Shown in pieces: positions 42,100-51,206 of a stretch of 64,000 nucleotides of DNA. The first letter of the stretch is position 1. Every line of letters starts with the position of its first letter. Origin of the DNA: Ramlibacter ginsenosidimutans (GTDB lineage: Bacteria > Pseudomonadota > Gammaproteobacteria > Burkholderiales > Burkholderiaceae_C). Under the pieces are notes generated by a model. The model was not told the DNA's origin. It saw nothing but the letters and a program-made list of their open reading frames with translations, and did no database searches. The stretch lies in contig NZ_JAEPWM010000008.1 in assembly GCF_016654015.1 (NCBI RefSeq), positions 1-64,000 of the forward strand, given 5' to 3'. The position numbers were made by a program, and so were the translations under genes.

Positions 42100-42984
42100 A
42101 TGACGCTGGTGCAGCTGCGTCACCTGATCGCGCTGGCCGAGAGCGGCTCGTTCAGCCGCTCCGCGGAGGGCCTGTTCCTCACGCAGCCCGCGTTGAGCCG
42201 CAGCATCCGCGCGCTGGAGGAAGAGATGGGGCAGCCGCTGTTCGACCGCATCGGACGGCGCACCGAGATCACACCGTTCGGGCGCGAGGTGCTGCAGCGT
42301 GCCCGCCAGATCGTGTTCGAGGCCGACGAGCTGGCCGCGAGCGGGCAGCGGATGCGCGAAGGCCACGCCGGCAGCCTGCGCGTGGGCATGGGCTCCGGTC
42401 CGGGCGCGATGCTGATGACGCCTTTGCTGGCGGAGATGGCGAAGAAGCATCCGGCCATGCAGGTGACCGTCAGCCGCGCCGGCACCGAGCACCTCGTGCA
42501 GGCGCTGCGCGAGCGGCAGCTGGACGCGCTCGTCATCGACGCGCGGTCGGTGTCGCCAGCGTCGGATTTGCGCGTCGAGACGCTGTCCGAGATGCGCGGT
42601 GTCTTCATGTGCCGCAAGGGGCATCCCCTGTCACGGCATGCCGGTCCCCTGCGATTCGCTGCCGTGCGTCAGTTCCCCATCGCGTCCACGCCCTTGAGCG
42701 ACGAGGTCGCGCGCGGCCTGGTGGAGCGATACGGGCCGGATGCCCATCCCGCAGGGTGCGTGACGCTGCGCTGCGAGGAGATCGCCAGCCTCGTGGACGT
42801 CGTTCGATCCAGCGACGCCGTGTTGCTCGCCATCCGCGCCGCAGCTCCCGATCTGGTGGAGCTGCCGGTGCGGCCGGTCATGACGGTCAAGGCCCGCTTC
42901 GGGCTGGTGACACTCGCCGGCCGCGTCGAGCCGCCGTCGCTTGCGATCTTGCGGGCGCTGGCGCAAGAGGTGCTGCGGGACTGA
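42100..42984 (+). CDS. LysR-type transcriptional regulator
   Basis: The 294-residue regulator has an N-terminal helix-turn-helix (MTLVQLRHLIALAESGSFSR, SAEGLFLTQPALSRSIRALE, EMGQPLFDRIGRRTEITPFG) and a periplasmic-binding-like effector domain from about residue 90 (GSLRVGMGSGPGAMLMTPLL). It is divergent from tctC-amidohydrolase and is their likely regulator. Confidence 0.9.
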   Translation: MTLVQLRHLIALAESGSFSRSAEGLFLTQPALSRSIRALEEEMGQPLFDRIGRRTEITPFGREVLQRARQIVFEADELAASGQRMREGHAGSLRVGMGSGPGAMLMTPLLAEMAKKHPAMQVTVSRAGTEHLVQALRERQLDALVIDARSVSPASDLRVETLSEMRGVFMCRKGHPLSRHAGPLRFAAVRQFPIASTPLSDEVARGLVERYGPDAHPAGCVTLRCEEIASLVDVVRSSDAVLLAIRAAAPDLVELPVRPVMTVKARFGLVTLAGRVEPPSLAILRALAQEVLRD

Positions 42985-43156
42985 CAAGCAAGCGAGTCGT
43001 TCGCCAAGGCAGGGTGGCTCGCGTGCAGTCGGGGAAGCGAGGGAACCAGGGAACGCGTGGGCTGCTGCCGCTTTCACAGACACCTTGGCGAGGCGGGCTT
43101 CCCGCTGAAGAAAGGCAGTGGCTGCACTGCGCCATTCTGGTAAGGTTCCGTTCTCC

Positions 43157-43531
43157 ATGATCCCCGCCCGCCCTCGCAAAGCCGTCTCCGTTGCCCACGA
43201 AAAGACGGTGGTCCTGCGGGACGACGTCCGGCAAGCCGAGGCGAGCCTCCATGAGGCGAACGATGCACTGGCGGACACCGTGGTCGGCAGCATCGTCACC
43301 AAGGAAACCGTGGAAGCGGCTCTCGTGCAGAACCTGCAGGTGGAAGGCCAGCTGCACGATGCCGTGAAGGAGCTGGAAGTCGTCTCCGACCTGTTGAAGG
43401 TCGCTGAAGCCGAGAAGGCAGCACACGAGCAGGAGGACGCCCGCAGGGCGGGGCGCCATTCTGGCGAGGGGGCCGAGAGCGTGCTGGAGCACATGAAGGC
43501 TCTCGCCGAGCGCAAGCCCTCCAGCGATTGA
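43157..43531 (+). CDS. Small coiled-coil protein, 124 aa
   Basis: Starting at the ATG at 43157, the protein is highly charged and almost entirely helical: AHEKTVVLRDDVRQAEASLH, EANDALADTVVGSIVTKETV, EAALVQNLQVEGQLHDAVKE, LEVVSDLLKVAEAEKAAHEQ. The heptad-like spacing suggests a coiled coil. No signal peptide, no known family. It stands alone after the LysR gene. Amino-acid composition is typical of real small proteins rather than of a chance frame. Confidence 0.55.
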   Translation: MIPARPRKAVSVAHEKTVVLRDDVRQAEASLHEANDALADTVVGSIVTKETVEAALVQNLQVEGQLHDAVKELEVVSDLLKVAEAEKAAHEQEDARRAGRHSGEGAESVLEHMKALAERKPSSD

Positions 43532-43862
43532 CGTCCGTCGGACCCGGAGCCAATGCCGGGCCCATCACAGTGCCAAGGCACGTGTTGCGCCGCAATTCGC
43601 ACAGGGCAAGAGCTATCGACCACCTCGGGCCGAGACCGTGAGCCGACACGGAGCAGCCCGGGGACACATCCTCTGAAACGCCCCGTCCCAGCGGAGCACC
43701 CTCTCGCGGTGGTGCGCTGCCGGCGCGGGCGCGCACCGCGTACGGCAAGCTGGCGAAGTGGCGCGGCGTGGTGCAGCGCGCGCAGATCCGTCCGGATTGA
43801 AACCGGGCAGTCACCAGGCCTGCCGGGGCGCAGCACTGCTCCGGCTGGCGTGAGGCGCCCTC
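43532..43862. other. Gene-free stretch
   Basis: About 330 bp between the coiled-coil gene and the 3' end of the tctC-hyuBA operon. Open frames here are short and lack recognisable features. No clear terminator hairpin with a T tract was found. Confidence 0.55.
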
Positions 43863-44834
43863 CTACTGCAGCTCGTACCCCGATTCCTTGATCACCGTCC
43901 CCCAGTGGTTGGTGGCCTTGACCACCCACTCCTGCAATTGCTCCGGCGGTGCGTAGGTGGGCACGTTGCCCAGCTTGGACAACTTCTCGATGACTTCCGG
44001 GTCCGACAGCGCAGTCTGCACGGCGGCGCTGAAGCGGGCCGTGAATTCCGGCTTCAGGCCCTTGGGGCCGAAGAACGCGAGCCACGGGTTCTGGTCGATG
44101 CCATTGATGCCCAGCTCCTGGAAGGTGGGCACCTCGGGTGCGGCCTTGGCGCGCGTGGTGCCGGAGACCGCCAGGATCTGCATCTTGCCGGCGCGGTGGT
44201 ACTCGATCGTCTCGGTCAGCGAGAGGAAGCCTGCGGGCACCTGGCCGCCCACGAGGTCCTGCACCAGCGGCGCGCCGCCCTTGTAGGCGACGGCGACCAT
44301 CGGCGTGCCGAGCGCCTTGCCGACCAGGATGCCGGCAAACTGCGGCACGCTGCCCACCGCGGGGATGCCGTAGTTGGCCTGGGCCGGATGCGCCTTCAGC
44401 CACGCACCGAACTCGGGTGCGGTCTTCACGCCGATGGTGCTGGAGAGCGCCATGACGTTGTAGTAGCTTGCGACGCCCGCCAGCGGCGTGAAGTCCGTCA
44501 GCGGGTTGTAGCCCGGCGACTTGAAGGTCAGCGGGATGATCACGTGCGAGTGGTCGATCGTGAGCATCACCGTGTTGCCGTCGGGGGCCGCGGCCTTGAG
44601 CTGCTGCGTGGCGATCATGCCGCCGGCGCCCGCCTTGTTGTCCACGATCACCGGCTGCTTGAGCAGCACCTGCAACTTGTCCGCGAGCACGCGTGCCACG
44701 ACATCGGTGGCGCCGCCGGGCGGGAAGCCGACCAGGATGCGCAGCACGCCGGGCGAGTCGGCGGCGTGCGCGCTGCCGGCGAGCGCCGCGAGCGACAGCA
44801 GCAGGGCGGGAAGGAGGCGACGTGTCTTGTTCAT
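43863..44834 (-). CDS. TctC/Bug-family periplasmic substrate-binding protein
   Basis: The 323-residue protein has a signal peptide (MNKTRRLLPALLLSLAALAG SAHAADSP). Motifs are RILVGFPPGGATDVVARVLA, DNKAGAGGMIATQQLKAAAP, DGNTVMLTIDHSHVIIPLTF, NYGIPAVGSVPQFAGILVGK, VAYKGGAPLVQDLVGGQVPA and PEVPTFQELGING. It is last in an operon with hydantoinase/oxoprolinase subunits and a kynureninase-like gene, and starts 22 bp after hyuB. Confidence 0.92.
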   Translation of the reverse strand: MNKTRRLLPALLLSLAALAGSAHAADSPGVLRILVGFPPGGATDVVARVLADKLQVLLKQPVIVDNKAGAGGMIATQQLKAAAPDGNTVMLTIDHSHVIIPLTFKSPGYNPLTDFTPLAGVASYYNVMALSSTIGVKTAPEFGAWLKAHPAQANYGIPAVGSVPQFAGILVGKALGTPMVAVAYKGGAPLVQDLVGGQVPAGFLSLTETIEYHRAGKMQILAVSGTTRAKAAPEVPTFQELGINGIDQNPWLAFFGPKGLKPEFTARFSAAVQTALSDPEVIEKLSKLGNVPTYAPPEQLQEWVVKATNHWGTVIKESGYELQ

Positions 44835-44856
44835 GGGCAACTCCAGGGTTGGCGGA

Positions 44857-46497
44857 TCACGGGAGGGAATCGGAGACGAGGCCGTCACGCAGGTCGCGTG
44901 CGAGCCGCTCGGGGTCGCGGTCGGGCGGCGGGCCGAAGCCGCCGCCGCCCGGCAGGTCGACGCGCAGGCGCCCACCGGCCGGCACGCGGATGGTGCCCTT
45001 GCCTTCGTGGACGCTGCAGGCGCCTTCGGAGCCGAACACTTCGACGCGACCAGGCTGCCCCGGCGCGCCGCCGTTGCGGCCGCGCGCGGCGTTGTCGCGC
45101 CGGTCGAAGGTGGCGGCCGAACACTCGAAGCCGGCGCCGTCGCGCGCACCGATCTCGATGCGTTGCGCCACGCCCCCGCGCCACTGGCCGCGGCCGCCCG
45201 AGTCGGGCAGGTATTCCTTGTGCCACACCACCAGCGGCGATTGCGCCTCGGTGACTTCCACCGGAATGCCGCCGACGCCGCTCGGGAAGGCGGTGGTCGA
45301 CAGGCCGTCCTTGGTCGGGCGTGCGCCGGTGCCGCCGAGGCCCACGCTCATCACGTTGAACGGCGCGCCTTGCGCGCGATCGCGGCTCATGGCCAGCACC
45401 CAGATGCTGCCGGCCGATTCGGCGGGCACGCGGCCCTCCAGCGCCTGTTCGAGGCAGCCGAACATGAGGTCCGGCAGCATCTGCCCGATCACGTGGCGGG
45501 CCGTCACCGGGCTGGGCCGCAGCGGATGCACGATGCTGCCCGGCTCGGCGAGCACTTCGAATGGTGCGAGCGAAGCGGCGTTGTTGGGAACCTCCGGCGC
45601 GATCAGGCACTTGAGTCCGAACACCGAGTAGGCGTCGGTGTAGCACTTGGGCGAGTTGATGCCGCGCGCGGACGCCGCGGACGAGCCGGCGTAGTCGACC
45701 ACCAGGTGGTCGCCGTGCTTGCGCAGGGTGGCGACCAGTTGCACCGGCGCCTCGTAGCCGTCGAGCCGCATCTCCGCGCGCCACTGGCCGTCCGGCAGCC
45801 GGGCGATGGCGGCGCGCGCCGCCCGCGCCGATTCGGCGAGGATGTGTTCGGCAAGGGCGTCGATGTCGTGCAGCGCGAATTCGTCGAGCATCTCGAGCAG
45901 GCGCCGCGCGCCCACCTCGTTGCTGCTCACCAGCGACAGGATGTCGCCGCGCGCCTCGACCGGGTTGCGCGAGTTGGCCTGCACGATCGCCAGCACGTCC
46001 TCGTTCAGCACGCCGGCGCGGGCCAGCTTCAGGTGCGGGATGCAGATGCCTTCCTCGTACACCGACGCGGCGTCCGCGGTGAAGCCGCGGCCACCGACGT
46101 CGATCGTGTGGCAGGTGGAAGCGAACAGCGCGACCGGGCGGCCTTCGCGAAACACCGGCGTAACCACCACGAAGTCGAACAGGTGGCCCGTCCCCAGCCA
46201 GGGATCGTTGGTCACCAGCACGTCGCCCGGCACGAGCGTGGCGAGCGGGTAGCGCGCCAGGAAATGGCCGACGGCCACGGCCATCGTGTTCACGTGGCCG
46301 GGCGTGCCGGTGACGGCCTGCGCCAGCATGCGCCCGTGTATGTCGTACACGCCCGCCGACAGGTCGCCGGCCTCGCGCGCGACCGAGCCGAAGGCCGTGC
46401 GCAGCAAGGTCTGGGCCTGCTCCTCCACCACCGAGATCAGGCGGTTCCACATCACCTGCGTGCGGATCGCCTTCAGCATGTCGGGGCCCTGTGTCAC
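44857..46497 (-). CDS. Hydantoinase B/oxoprolinase family subunit
   Basis: The 546-residue HyuB-type protein has VYDIHGRMLAQAVTGTPGHV, GDVLVTNDPWLGTGHLFDFV, SPKCYTDAYSVFGLKCLIAP, RGGVAQRIEIGARDG and a Gly-rich C-terminal LRVDLPGGGGFGPPPDRDPE. With HyuA it forms ATP-dependent enzymes that open cyclic amides (N-methylhydantoin, oxoproline, caprolactam) or carboxylate aromatic ketones. It starts with GTG at 46495-46497, overlapping the hyuA stop by 3 bp (GTGA). This fits a tight two-subunit enzyme. Confidence 0.87.
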   Translation of the reverse strand: MTQGPDMLKAIRTQVMWNRLISVVEEQAQTLLRTAFGSVAREAGDLSAGVYDIHGRMLAQAVTGTPGHVNTMAVAVGHFLARYPLATLVPGDVLVTNDPWLGTGHLFDFVVVTPVFREGRPVALFASTCHTIDVGGRGFTADAASVYEEGICIPHLKLARAGVLNEDVLAIVQANSRNPVEARGDILSLVSSNEVGARRLLEMLDEFALHDIDALAEHILAESARAARAAIARLPDGQWRAEMRLDGYEAPVQLVATLRKHGDHLVVDYAGSSAASARGINSPKCYTDAYSVFGLKCLIAPEVPNNAASLAPFEVLAEPGSIVHPLRPSPVTARHVIGQMLPDLMFGCLEQALEGRVPAESAGSIWVLAMSRDRAQGAPFNVMSVGLGGTGARPTKDGLSTTAFPSGVGGIPVEVTEAQSPLVVWHKEYLPDSGGRGQWRGGVAQRIEIGARDGAGFECSAATFDRRDNAARGRNGGAPGQPGRVEVFGSEGACSVHEGKGTIRVPAGGRLRVDLPGGGGFGPPPDRDPERLARDLRDGLVSDSLP

Positions 46498-48578
46498 GAC
46501 GCGATCTCCATCCGCAGGTGTCCGTGGCTGTCCAGTTGCGCCTGCCAGCCGGCGGGCACCACCACGGTGGTTTCGTGTTCGGCGACGAGGGCAGGTCCGG
46601 CGATCCGCTCCGTCCCCAGGATGTCGAAGCGCCAGTGCTGTCCGAATGGGCGGAGCTCGCCGGCCGCCGGTTCCCAGGCGGGACGGGTGGACTCGGGCAC
46701 GCGCGGCTGCCGCGACGCGGCGACAGTCGCCGCTTCCACGGCGGCCGCAGGCGTCGATGCGGTCACGGACCACGTCACGACTTCCACCGCCGAACCCGGC
46801 ACGCGCAGGCCGTAGACCTGCTCGTAAGCCTGCTCGAAGCGCTCGCCCAGTGCGTCCAGCGCGGCGCGCGTGAGCGCGCCTTCCGAAGCCAGCCGCACGC
46901 GCAGTTCGTGGCCCTGGCCTTCGTAGCGCAGTTCGGCCAGGCGCGTCACTTCCACCGGCGCGTCCCCGTGCGCGGAAGCGACCACAGCGAGGGCTTCGGC
47001 TTCCATCGCGCGCAGCTTCGCCTCGACGGCGCCCGCATCGGCGCGGTCCAGCAGCACCAGCTCGCTGCGTACCACCTCGAACGACACCGGCGCACGCAGG
47101 AAGCCGATCGCCGACCCCACGCCCGCGCCCGCGGGCACCAGTACGCTGCGGATGCCCAGCTTCTGCGCGAGCCGGCCCGCATGCAGCGGTGCGGCGCCGC
47201 CGAAGGCGATCATCGTGAAGCCCTGCAGGTCCTGGCCGCGTTCGATGGCGTGCACGCGGGCGGCGTTCGCCATGTTCTCCTCCACGACCTCGCTCATGCC
47301 GACGGCGGACCAGAACGCGTCCATGCCGAGTTCGTCACCGATGCCGGACTGCAGCGCGGCCTGGGCCCTGGCCGCGTCGAGCGGCATGCGGCCGGCGGCG
47401 AAGCGCGACGGGTCGATGCGGCCCAGCACCAGGTTTGCATCCGTCACCGCCGGTTGCGTGCCGCCGCGTGCGTAGCAGGCCGGACCGGGCTCGGAGCCGC
47501 ACGAGTCCGGACCGACCGTGATCCGCCGCAGCGCGTCGACGCGGCCGAGCGAGCCGCCGCCGGCGCCGATCTCCACCAGCTCGATCACGGGGATGCGCAT
47601 CGGCAGGCCGCTGCCCTTGAGGTTCTTCCACGCGCGGCCCACTTCGAAACGGCGCGAGCGTTCCGGCTCGCCGTCGTTGATGAGGCAGATCTTCGCCGTC
47701 GTGCCGCCCATGTCGAAGGCGAGCACCTTGTCGAAGCCGCAGGCGCGAGCGAGGTGCGCCGCCAGCAGGGCGCCGCCGGCCGGCCCGGATTCCACGAGGC
47801 GGATCGGGAAGCGGGCGGCCTGTTCCAGCGTGGTGAGGCCGCCGCCCGACATCATCAGCAGCAAGGGGCAGGCGAGGCCGGCTGCCCGGGTGCGTTCCTG
47901 CAGCCGCAGCAGATAGCTTCCCATCAAGGGACGAACGTAGGCGTTGGCCACGGTGGTGGAGAAGCGCTCGTACTCGCGGATCTCCGGGCACACCTCGCTG
48001 GACAGGCAGATGGTGACGGCGTCTCCCAGCAGGGGCTGCAGGAGTTCGCGTGCGCGGCGCTCGTGCTCGGGGTGGGCCCAGGCATGCATGAAGCCGATCG
48101 CCACGGCCTGCACGCCCGCGGCGCGCATCGCCGCGCCGGCGCGCCGCACGCCGTCCTCGTCGAGCGGCAGCAGCACCGAGCCATCGGCAGCGATGCGCTC
48201 GCGCACGGTGAAGCGCCAGGGCCGCGGCACGAGTTCCGGTGCGCCTTCGATGTCGAGGTCGTACGCGTCGAAGCGCTTTTCGTAGCCCATGGCCAGCACG
48301 TCGCGGAAACCCTCGGTCGTGAGCAGGACGGTGCGCGCACCCTTGCGCTCGATCAGCGCGTTGGTGGCGAGCGTGGTGCCGTGGATGAACAGCGAGATCT
48401 CCGCCGGCGCGACGCCCGATTCGGCGAGCAGGCGCTCGATGCCCTGCATCACCGCGAGCTCCGGTTCGCGCGGCGTGGTCAGTACCTTGCAGCTGTGGCG
48501 GCGTCGCGGCGTCTCGAGCACCACGTCGGTGAAGGTGCCTCCGATGTCGGCGGCGAGGCGGATGGCGGAGTTGTTCAT
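46494..48578 (-). CDS. Hydantoinase A/oxoprolinase family subunit
   Basis: The 694-residue protein has the nucleotide-binding motif RLAADIGGTFTDVVLET at the start, FIHGTTLATNALIERKGART, LAFDMGGTTAKICLIND, VIELVEIGAGGGSLGRVDAL and RITVGPDSCGSEPGPACYAR, all typical of HyuA. It would bind and hydrolyse ATP to activate a cyclic amide or ketone substrate. The ATG at 48576-48578 overlaps the stop of the kynureninase-like gene by 4 bp. The substrate cannot be assigned from sequence. Confidence 0.87.
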   Translation of the reverse strand: MNNSAIRLAADIGGTFTDVVLETPRRRHSCKVLTTPREPELAVMQGIERLLAESGVAPAEISLFIHGTTLATNALIERKGARTVLLTTEGFRDVLAMGYEKRFDAYDLDIEGAPELVPRPWRFTVRERIAADGSVLLPLDEDGVRRAGAAMRAAGVQAVAIGFMHAWAHPEHERRARELLQPLLGDAVTICLSSEVCPEIREYERFSTTVANAYVRPLMGSYLLRLQERTRAAGLACPLLLMMSGGGLTTLEQAARFPIRLVESGPAGGALLAAHLARACGFDKVLAFDMGGTTAKICLINDGEPERSRRFEVGRAWKNLKGSGLPMRIPVIELVEIGAGGGSLGRVDALRRITVGPDSCGSEPGPACYARGGTQPAVTDANLVLGRIDPSRFAAGRMPLDAARAQAALQSGIGDELGMDAFWSAVGMSEVVEENMANAARVHAIERGQDLQGFTMIAFGGAAPLHAGRLAQKLGIRSVLVPAGAGVGSAIGFLRAPVSFEVVRSELVLLDRADAGAVEAKLRAMEAEALAVVASAHGDAPVEVTRLAELRYEGQGHELRVRLASEGALTRAALDALGERFEQAYEQVYGLRVPGSAVEVVTWSVTASTPAAAVEAATVAASRQPRVPESTRPAWEPAAGELRPFGQHWRFDILGTERIAGPALVAEHETTVVVPAGWQAQLDSHGHLRMEIAS

Positions 48579-49822
48579 ACGGAAGCCTGCTGGTAGCGCG
48601 GATCCCGCCAGGCCTGGCGCTGCAGCAACTCGCGCAGGCGGGCGACCGCGGTCCACAGTTGTTCGTGCGTGGCGGTCAGCGGATGCGCGGCGAAGCGCAG
48701 GGCGTCGGGCTTGCGCGCGGACACCACCACGCCGTGGTCCACCAGCGCCTGGGCCAGGGGCGCCGCGTGCTCGAAGCGCACCGCGACGTGGCCGCCGCGA
48801 CGCTCGTGCTGGCGCGGGCTGGCCAGTTGCACGCCCAGTGGCTCGCACTGCTCGTCCAGCAACTGGATCAGCGTGTCGGTGAGCGAGCGATGCCGCGCGT
48901 CCAGGGCGCGCGGGTCCACCTCGCGCCAGATCGCGGCCGCTGCCGCGAAGGCGGCCTGGGCCAGCACCGGCGGCGTGCCGACCAGGAAGCGATCGGCGCC
49001 GCGCCCCGGCCGGTAGTCGGGTTCGAAGTCGAAGGTGCTCGCATGGCCCATCCAGCCGCACATGGCGGGCCATGCGGCGTCGGCGTGGCGCGGGTGCAGG
49101 TAGACAAAGGCGGGCGCGCCCGGTCCGCCGCACAGGTACTTGTAGCCGCAGCCCACCGCCAGGTCGGCTTCGGTGCCGCGCAGGTCGATTGCCACCGCGC
49201 CGGCCGAATGCGACAGATCCCACAGGCTCAGTGCGCCGGCGACGCGCACCTGCGGGTTGATAGCCGCCATGTCCAGGCGCTCGCTGCTGCGATAGTCCAC
49301 GTGGGAGAGCGCGACCACCGCGACATCGCCGTGCGCGAGCGCACGGGGCAGGTCTTGCACGCCGTCGATGAAGCGCAAGTCCGCGAGGCCCGCGTGCGCG
49401 ATGCCTTCGGCAACGTAGCGATTGGACGGGAACACATCCCGCTGCAGCACGATCACCCGCCGCGGCGCCTGCGCGGCCAGCGCGTAGCGCAGCAGCTTGT
49501 ACTGGTTGATGCTGGTGCTGTCGGCCACGCGCACGTCCTCCGCCCGCGCGCCGATCACCGGCGCGATCGCGGCGCCGAGCGTGCGGGGCTGCTCCAGCCA
49601 GTCCAGCGTGTTCCAGCCGCGGCGGCGCGCGCCGGCCCAGCCCGCTTGCAAGAGGTCCTGCATGCGCGCAGGGACGTCGGCGGGCATGGGGCCGATCGAG
49701 TTCGCGTCGAAGTACAGCGTGTCCGGATCGCCGCCGGCAAACCGGTCGCGCACGCCCTGCAGCGAGGCGCTGGCGGATGCATCGGCATCGCGTGCGAGGC
49801 AGTCGGCAAGGGTGAGGGGCAT
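48575..49822 (-). CDS. Kynureninase-like PLP-dependent enzyme
   Basis: The 415-residue fold-type I PLP enzyme has kynureninase features: LYFDANSIGPMPADVPARMQ, NTLDWLEQP, WDLSHSAGAVAIDL (PLP-binding Asp202 and His205) and the PLP lysine in AVGCGYKYLCGGPGAPAFVY (Lys228). Kynureninase cleaves kynurenine to anthranilate and alanine, but none of the other kynurenine genes (kynA, kynB) are here. Its tight coupling to HyuA/HyuB suggests a C-C hydrolase or related lyase acting on a product of that enzyme. It is first in the operon, divergent from a LysR gene. Confidence 0.8.
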   Translation of the reverse strand: MPLTLADCLARDADASASASLQGVRDRFAGGDPDTLYFDANSIGPMPADVPARMQDLLQAGWAGARRRGWNTLDWLEQPRTLGAAIAPVIGARAEDVRVADSTSINQYKLLRYALAAQAPRRVIVLQRDVFPSNRYVAEGIAHAGLADLRFIDGVQDLPRALAHGDVAVVALSHVDYRSSERLDMAAINPQVRVAGALSLWDLSHSAGAVAIDLRGTEADLAVGCGYKYLCGGPGAPAFVYLHPRHADAAWPAMCGWMGHASTFDFEPDYRPGRGADRFLVGTPPVLAQAAFAAAAAIWREVDPRALDARHRSLTDTLIQLLDEQCEPLGVQLASPRQHERRGGHVAVRFEHAAPLAQALVDHGVVVSARKPDALRFAAHPLTATHEQLWTAVARLRELLQRQAWRDPRYQQASV

Positions 49823-49889
49823 AGCCCATGCTAGGGAGCGCCGGCCATTCCAGCAAGGCGCTGCGCGCTCATGTACATTCCTTCCGGTT

Positions 49890-50837
49890 ATGGCATCCGA
49901 CGTCCCGCTGCTGCCCGATCCCGCGGCCCTCGTGCTGCTCGCGGAGATTGCGGACGCCGGCAGCGTCACGGCCGCGGCCCGGCGGCTGGGCGTGTCGCAA
50001 CCGGCGGTGAGCAAGCAGCTGCGACGGCTGGAGCAGTCGCTGGGCGTCACACTGTTCGAGCGCGGGCTGCGCGGCATCCAGCCCACCGAGTATGGTCATG
50101 GGCTGCTGCCGCGCGCACGCGCGATCCGCGAGCAGGCGCGGCAGGCCGGCGAAGACGTGCGCCAGCGGCGCGGCGCGCGCGAAGGCCGCCTGGAGCTCGC
50201 GCTCTCGCACTTCGCCACCATCGCGTTGCTGCCGCTGGTGCTGCCCGCCTACCGCGCCGCCTGGCCCGGCGTGCAGCTGGCCATCGTGCCCCCCGCGTTC
50301 CACCTCGGCGGCCTGCGCGAAGGCAAGCCTGATTTCGCGGTCATGTCGATGCCTGCCGAGCGGCTGGGACCCGAGTTCTCGGCGCGGCCCGTGTACGCCA
50401 CGACGGTCGCCGTGGTGGTGCGGCCGGGCCATCCATTGGCCCGGGCCAGGTCGCTGGCGGAATTGCGCGACGCGCAATGGTTGCTGCCCAGCATGGAAAG
50501 CTCAGTCACACGCGGGCTGCAGCGCGCGTACCGGCAGGCGCGCCTGGGCGAGCTGCGTTGCGCGATGACCTGCCAGACGCTCACCGGCCTGGAGACCATC
50601 GCCACGCACACGGACCTGGTGGCAGCCATGCCGCTGGAAGTGCACCAGGCCCGCGTGGCGGCCACCGGCCTGCAGCGGGTCGCGATCGCCGAAGCGATCG
50701 AAGGGCCGCGCGTCGCGATCCTGCGCTGGGCCGACGCGCAGCCGACGCCGGCCTCGGCGGAGCTGGAGGAGGCGTTCGTGCAGGCGGCCCACCGGATGGC
50801 CAAGGCGCCGAAGGCCGCGCGGCGTACGCGCGACTGA
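49890..50837 (+). CDS. LysR-type transcriptional regulator
   Basis: The 315-residue protein has an N-terminal helix-turn-helix (LVLLAEIADAGSVTAAARRL, GVSQPAVSKQLRRLEQSLGV TLFERGLRGIQPTEYG) and an effector domain from about residue 95 (RLELALSHFATIALLPLVLP). It is separated by only 67 bp from the kynureninase-like gene on the opposite strand and is the likely regulator of the kynureninase-like-hyuA-hyuB-tctC operon. Confidence 0.9.
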   Translation: MASDVPLLPDPAALVLLAEIADAGSVTAAARRLGVSQPAVSKQLRRLEQSLGVTLFERGLRGIQPTEYGHGLLPRARAIREQARQAGEDVRQRRGAREGRLELALSHFATIALLPLVLPAYRAAWPGVQLAIVPPAFHLGGLREGKPDFAVMSMPAERLGPEFSARPVYATTVAVVVRPGHPLARARSLAELRDAQWLLPSMESSVTRGLQRAYRQARLGELRCAMTCQTLTGLETIATHTDLVAAMPLEVHQARVAATGLQRVAIAEAIEGPRVAILRWADAQPTPASAELEEAFVQAAHRMAKAPKAARRTRD

Positions 50838-50957
50838 GTCCAACACGCGCTGCCAGATGCAAAGGTCCACGAGCCAATCTCTGGATTGAACCGTCGTGTC
50901 ATGCACGACAGGGCGGAAGGAAGGACAATGCCGTCCCCTTGCATCCTGGAGAAGCGC

Positions 50958-51179
50958 ATGTCACTCCCGATCGACCCAGCATTGGCTGGCGCGGCCGCAA
51001 CCATCGCTGCCGCAATCATTGGCCGCATCCCGGACGGAACCGAAGTCAGCACCACGGCGATCAGTGCGGCCTTTCTGCAGGCGCTCGAGGCCATCGAGGA
51101 CGCGATGGACAAGTACAGGGCGGGGAGCTGGAGAGAACACCCCAAGGAGTCGACAGGAAGGGGAGGAAGGCCGCTCTGA
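50958..51179 (+). CDS. Small hypothetical protein, 73 aa
   Basis: The ATG at 50958 follows CTGGAGAAG and gives MSLPIDPALAGAAATIAAAI IGRIPDGTEVSTTAISAAFL QALEAIEDAMDKYRAGSWRE. An Ala-rich helical N-terminal half is followed by an acidic helix and a basic tail. No signal peptide or known family; an upstream in-frame start at 50886 is possible. It converges on the tphR gene. Confidence 0.45.
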   Translation: MSLPIDPALAGAAATIAAAIIGRIPDGTEVSTTAISAAFLQALEAIEDAMDKYRAGSWREHPKESTGRGGRPL

Positions 51180-51206
51180 TGGAGAGGGCGGGGGCGCCAG
51201 CCTCGC

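Noticed and set aside
46494..49856. A 1120-codon minus-strand frame that seems to fuse a long Arg/Pro/Ala-rich N-terminus to HyuA.
   Set aside because: The first 426 codons are an out-of-frame reading of the kynureninase-like gene; the real HyuA start is ATG 48576-48578, which gives the canonical N-terminus.
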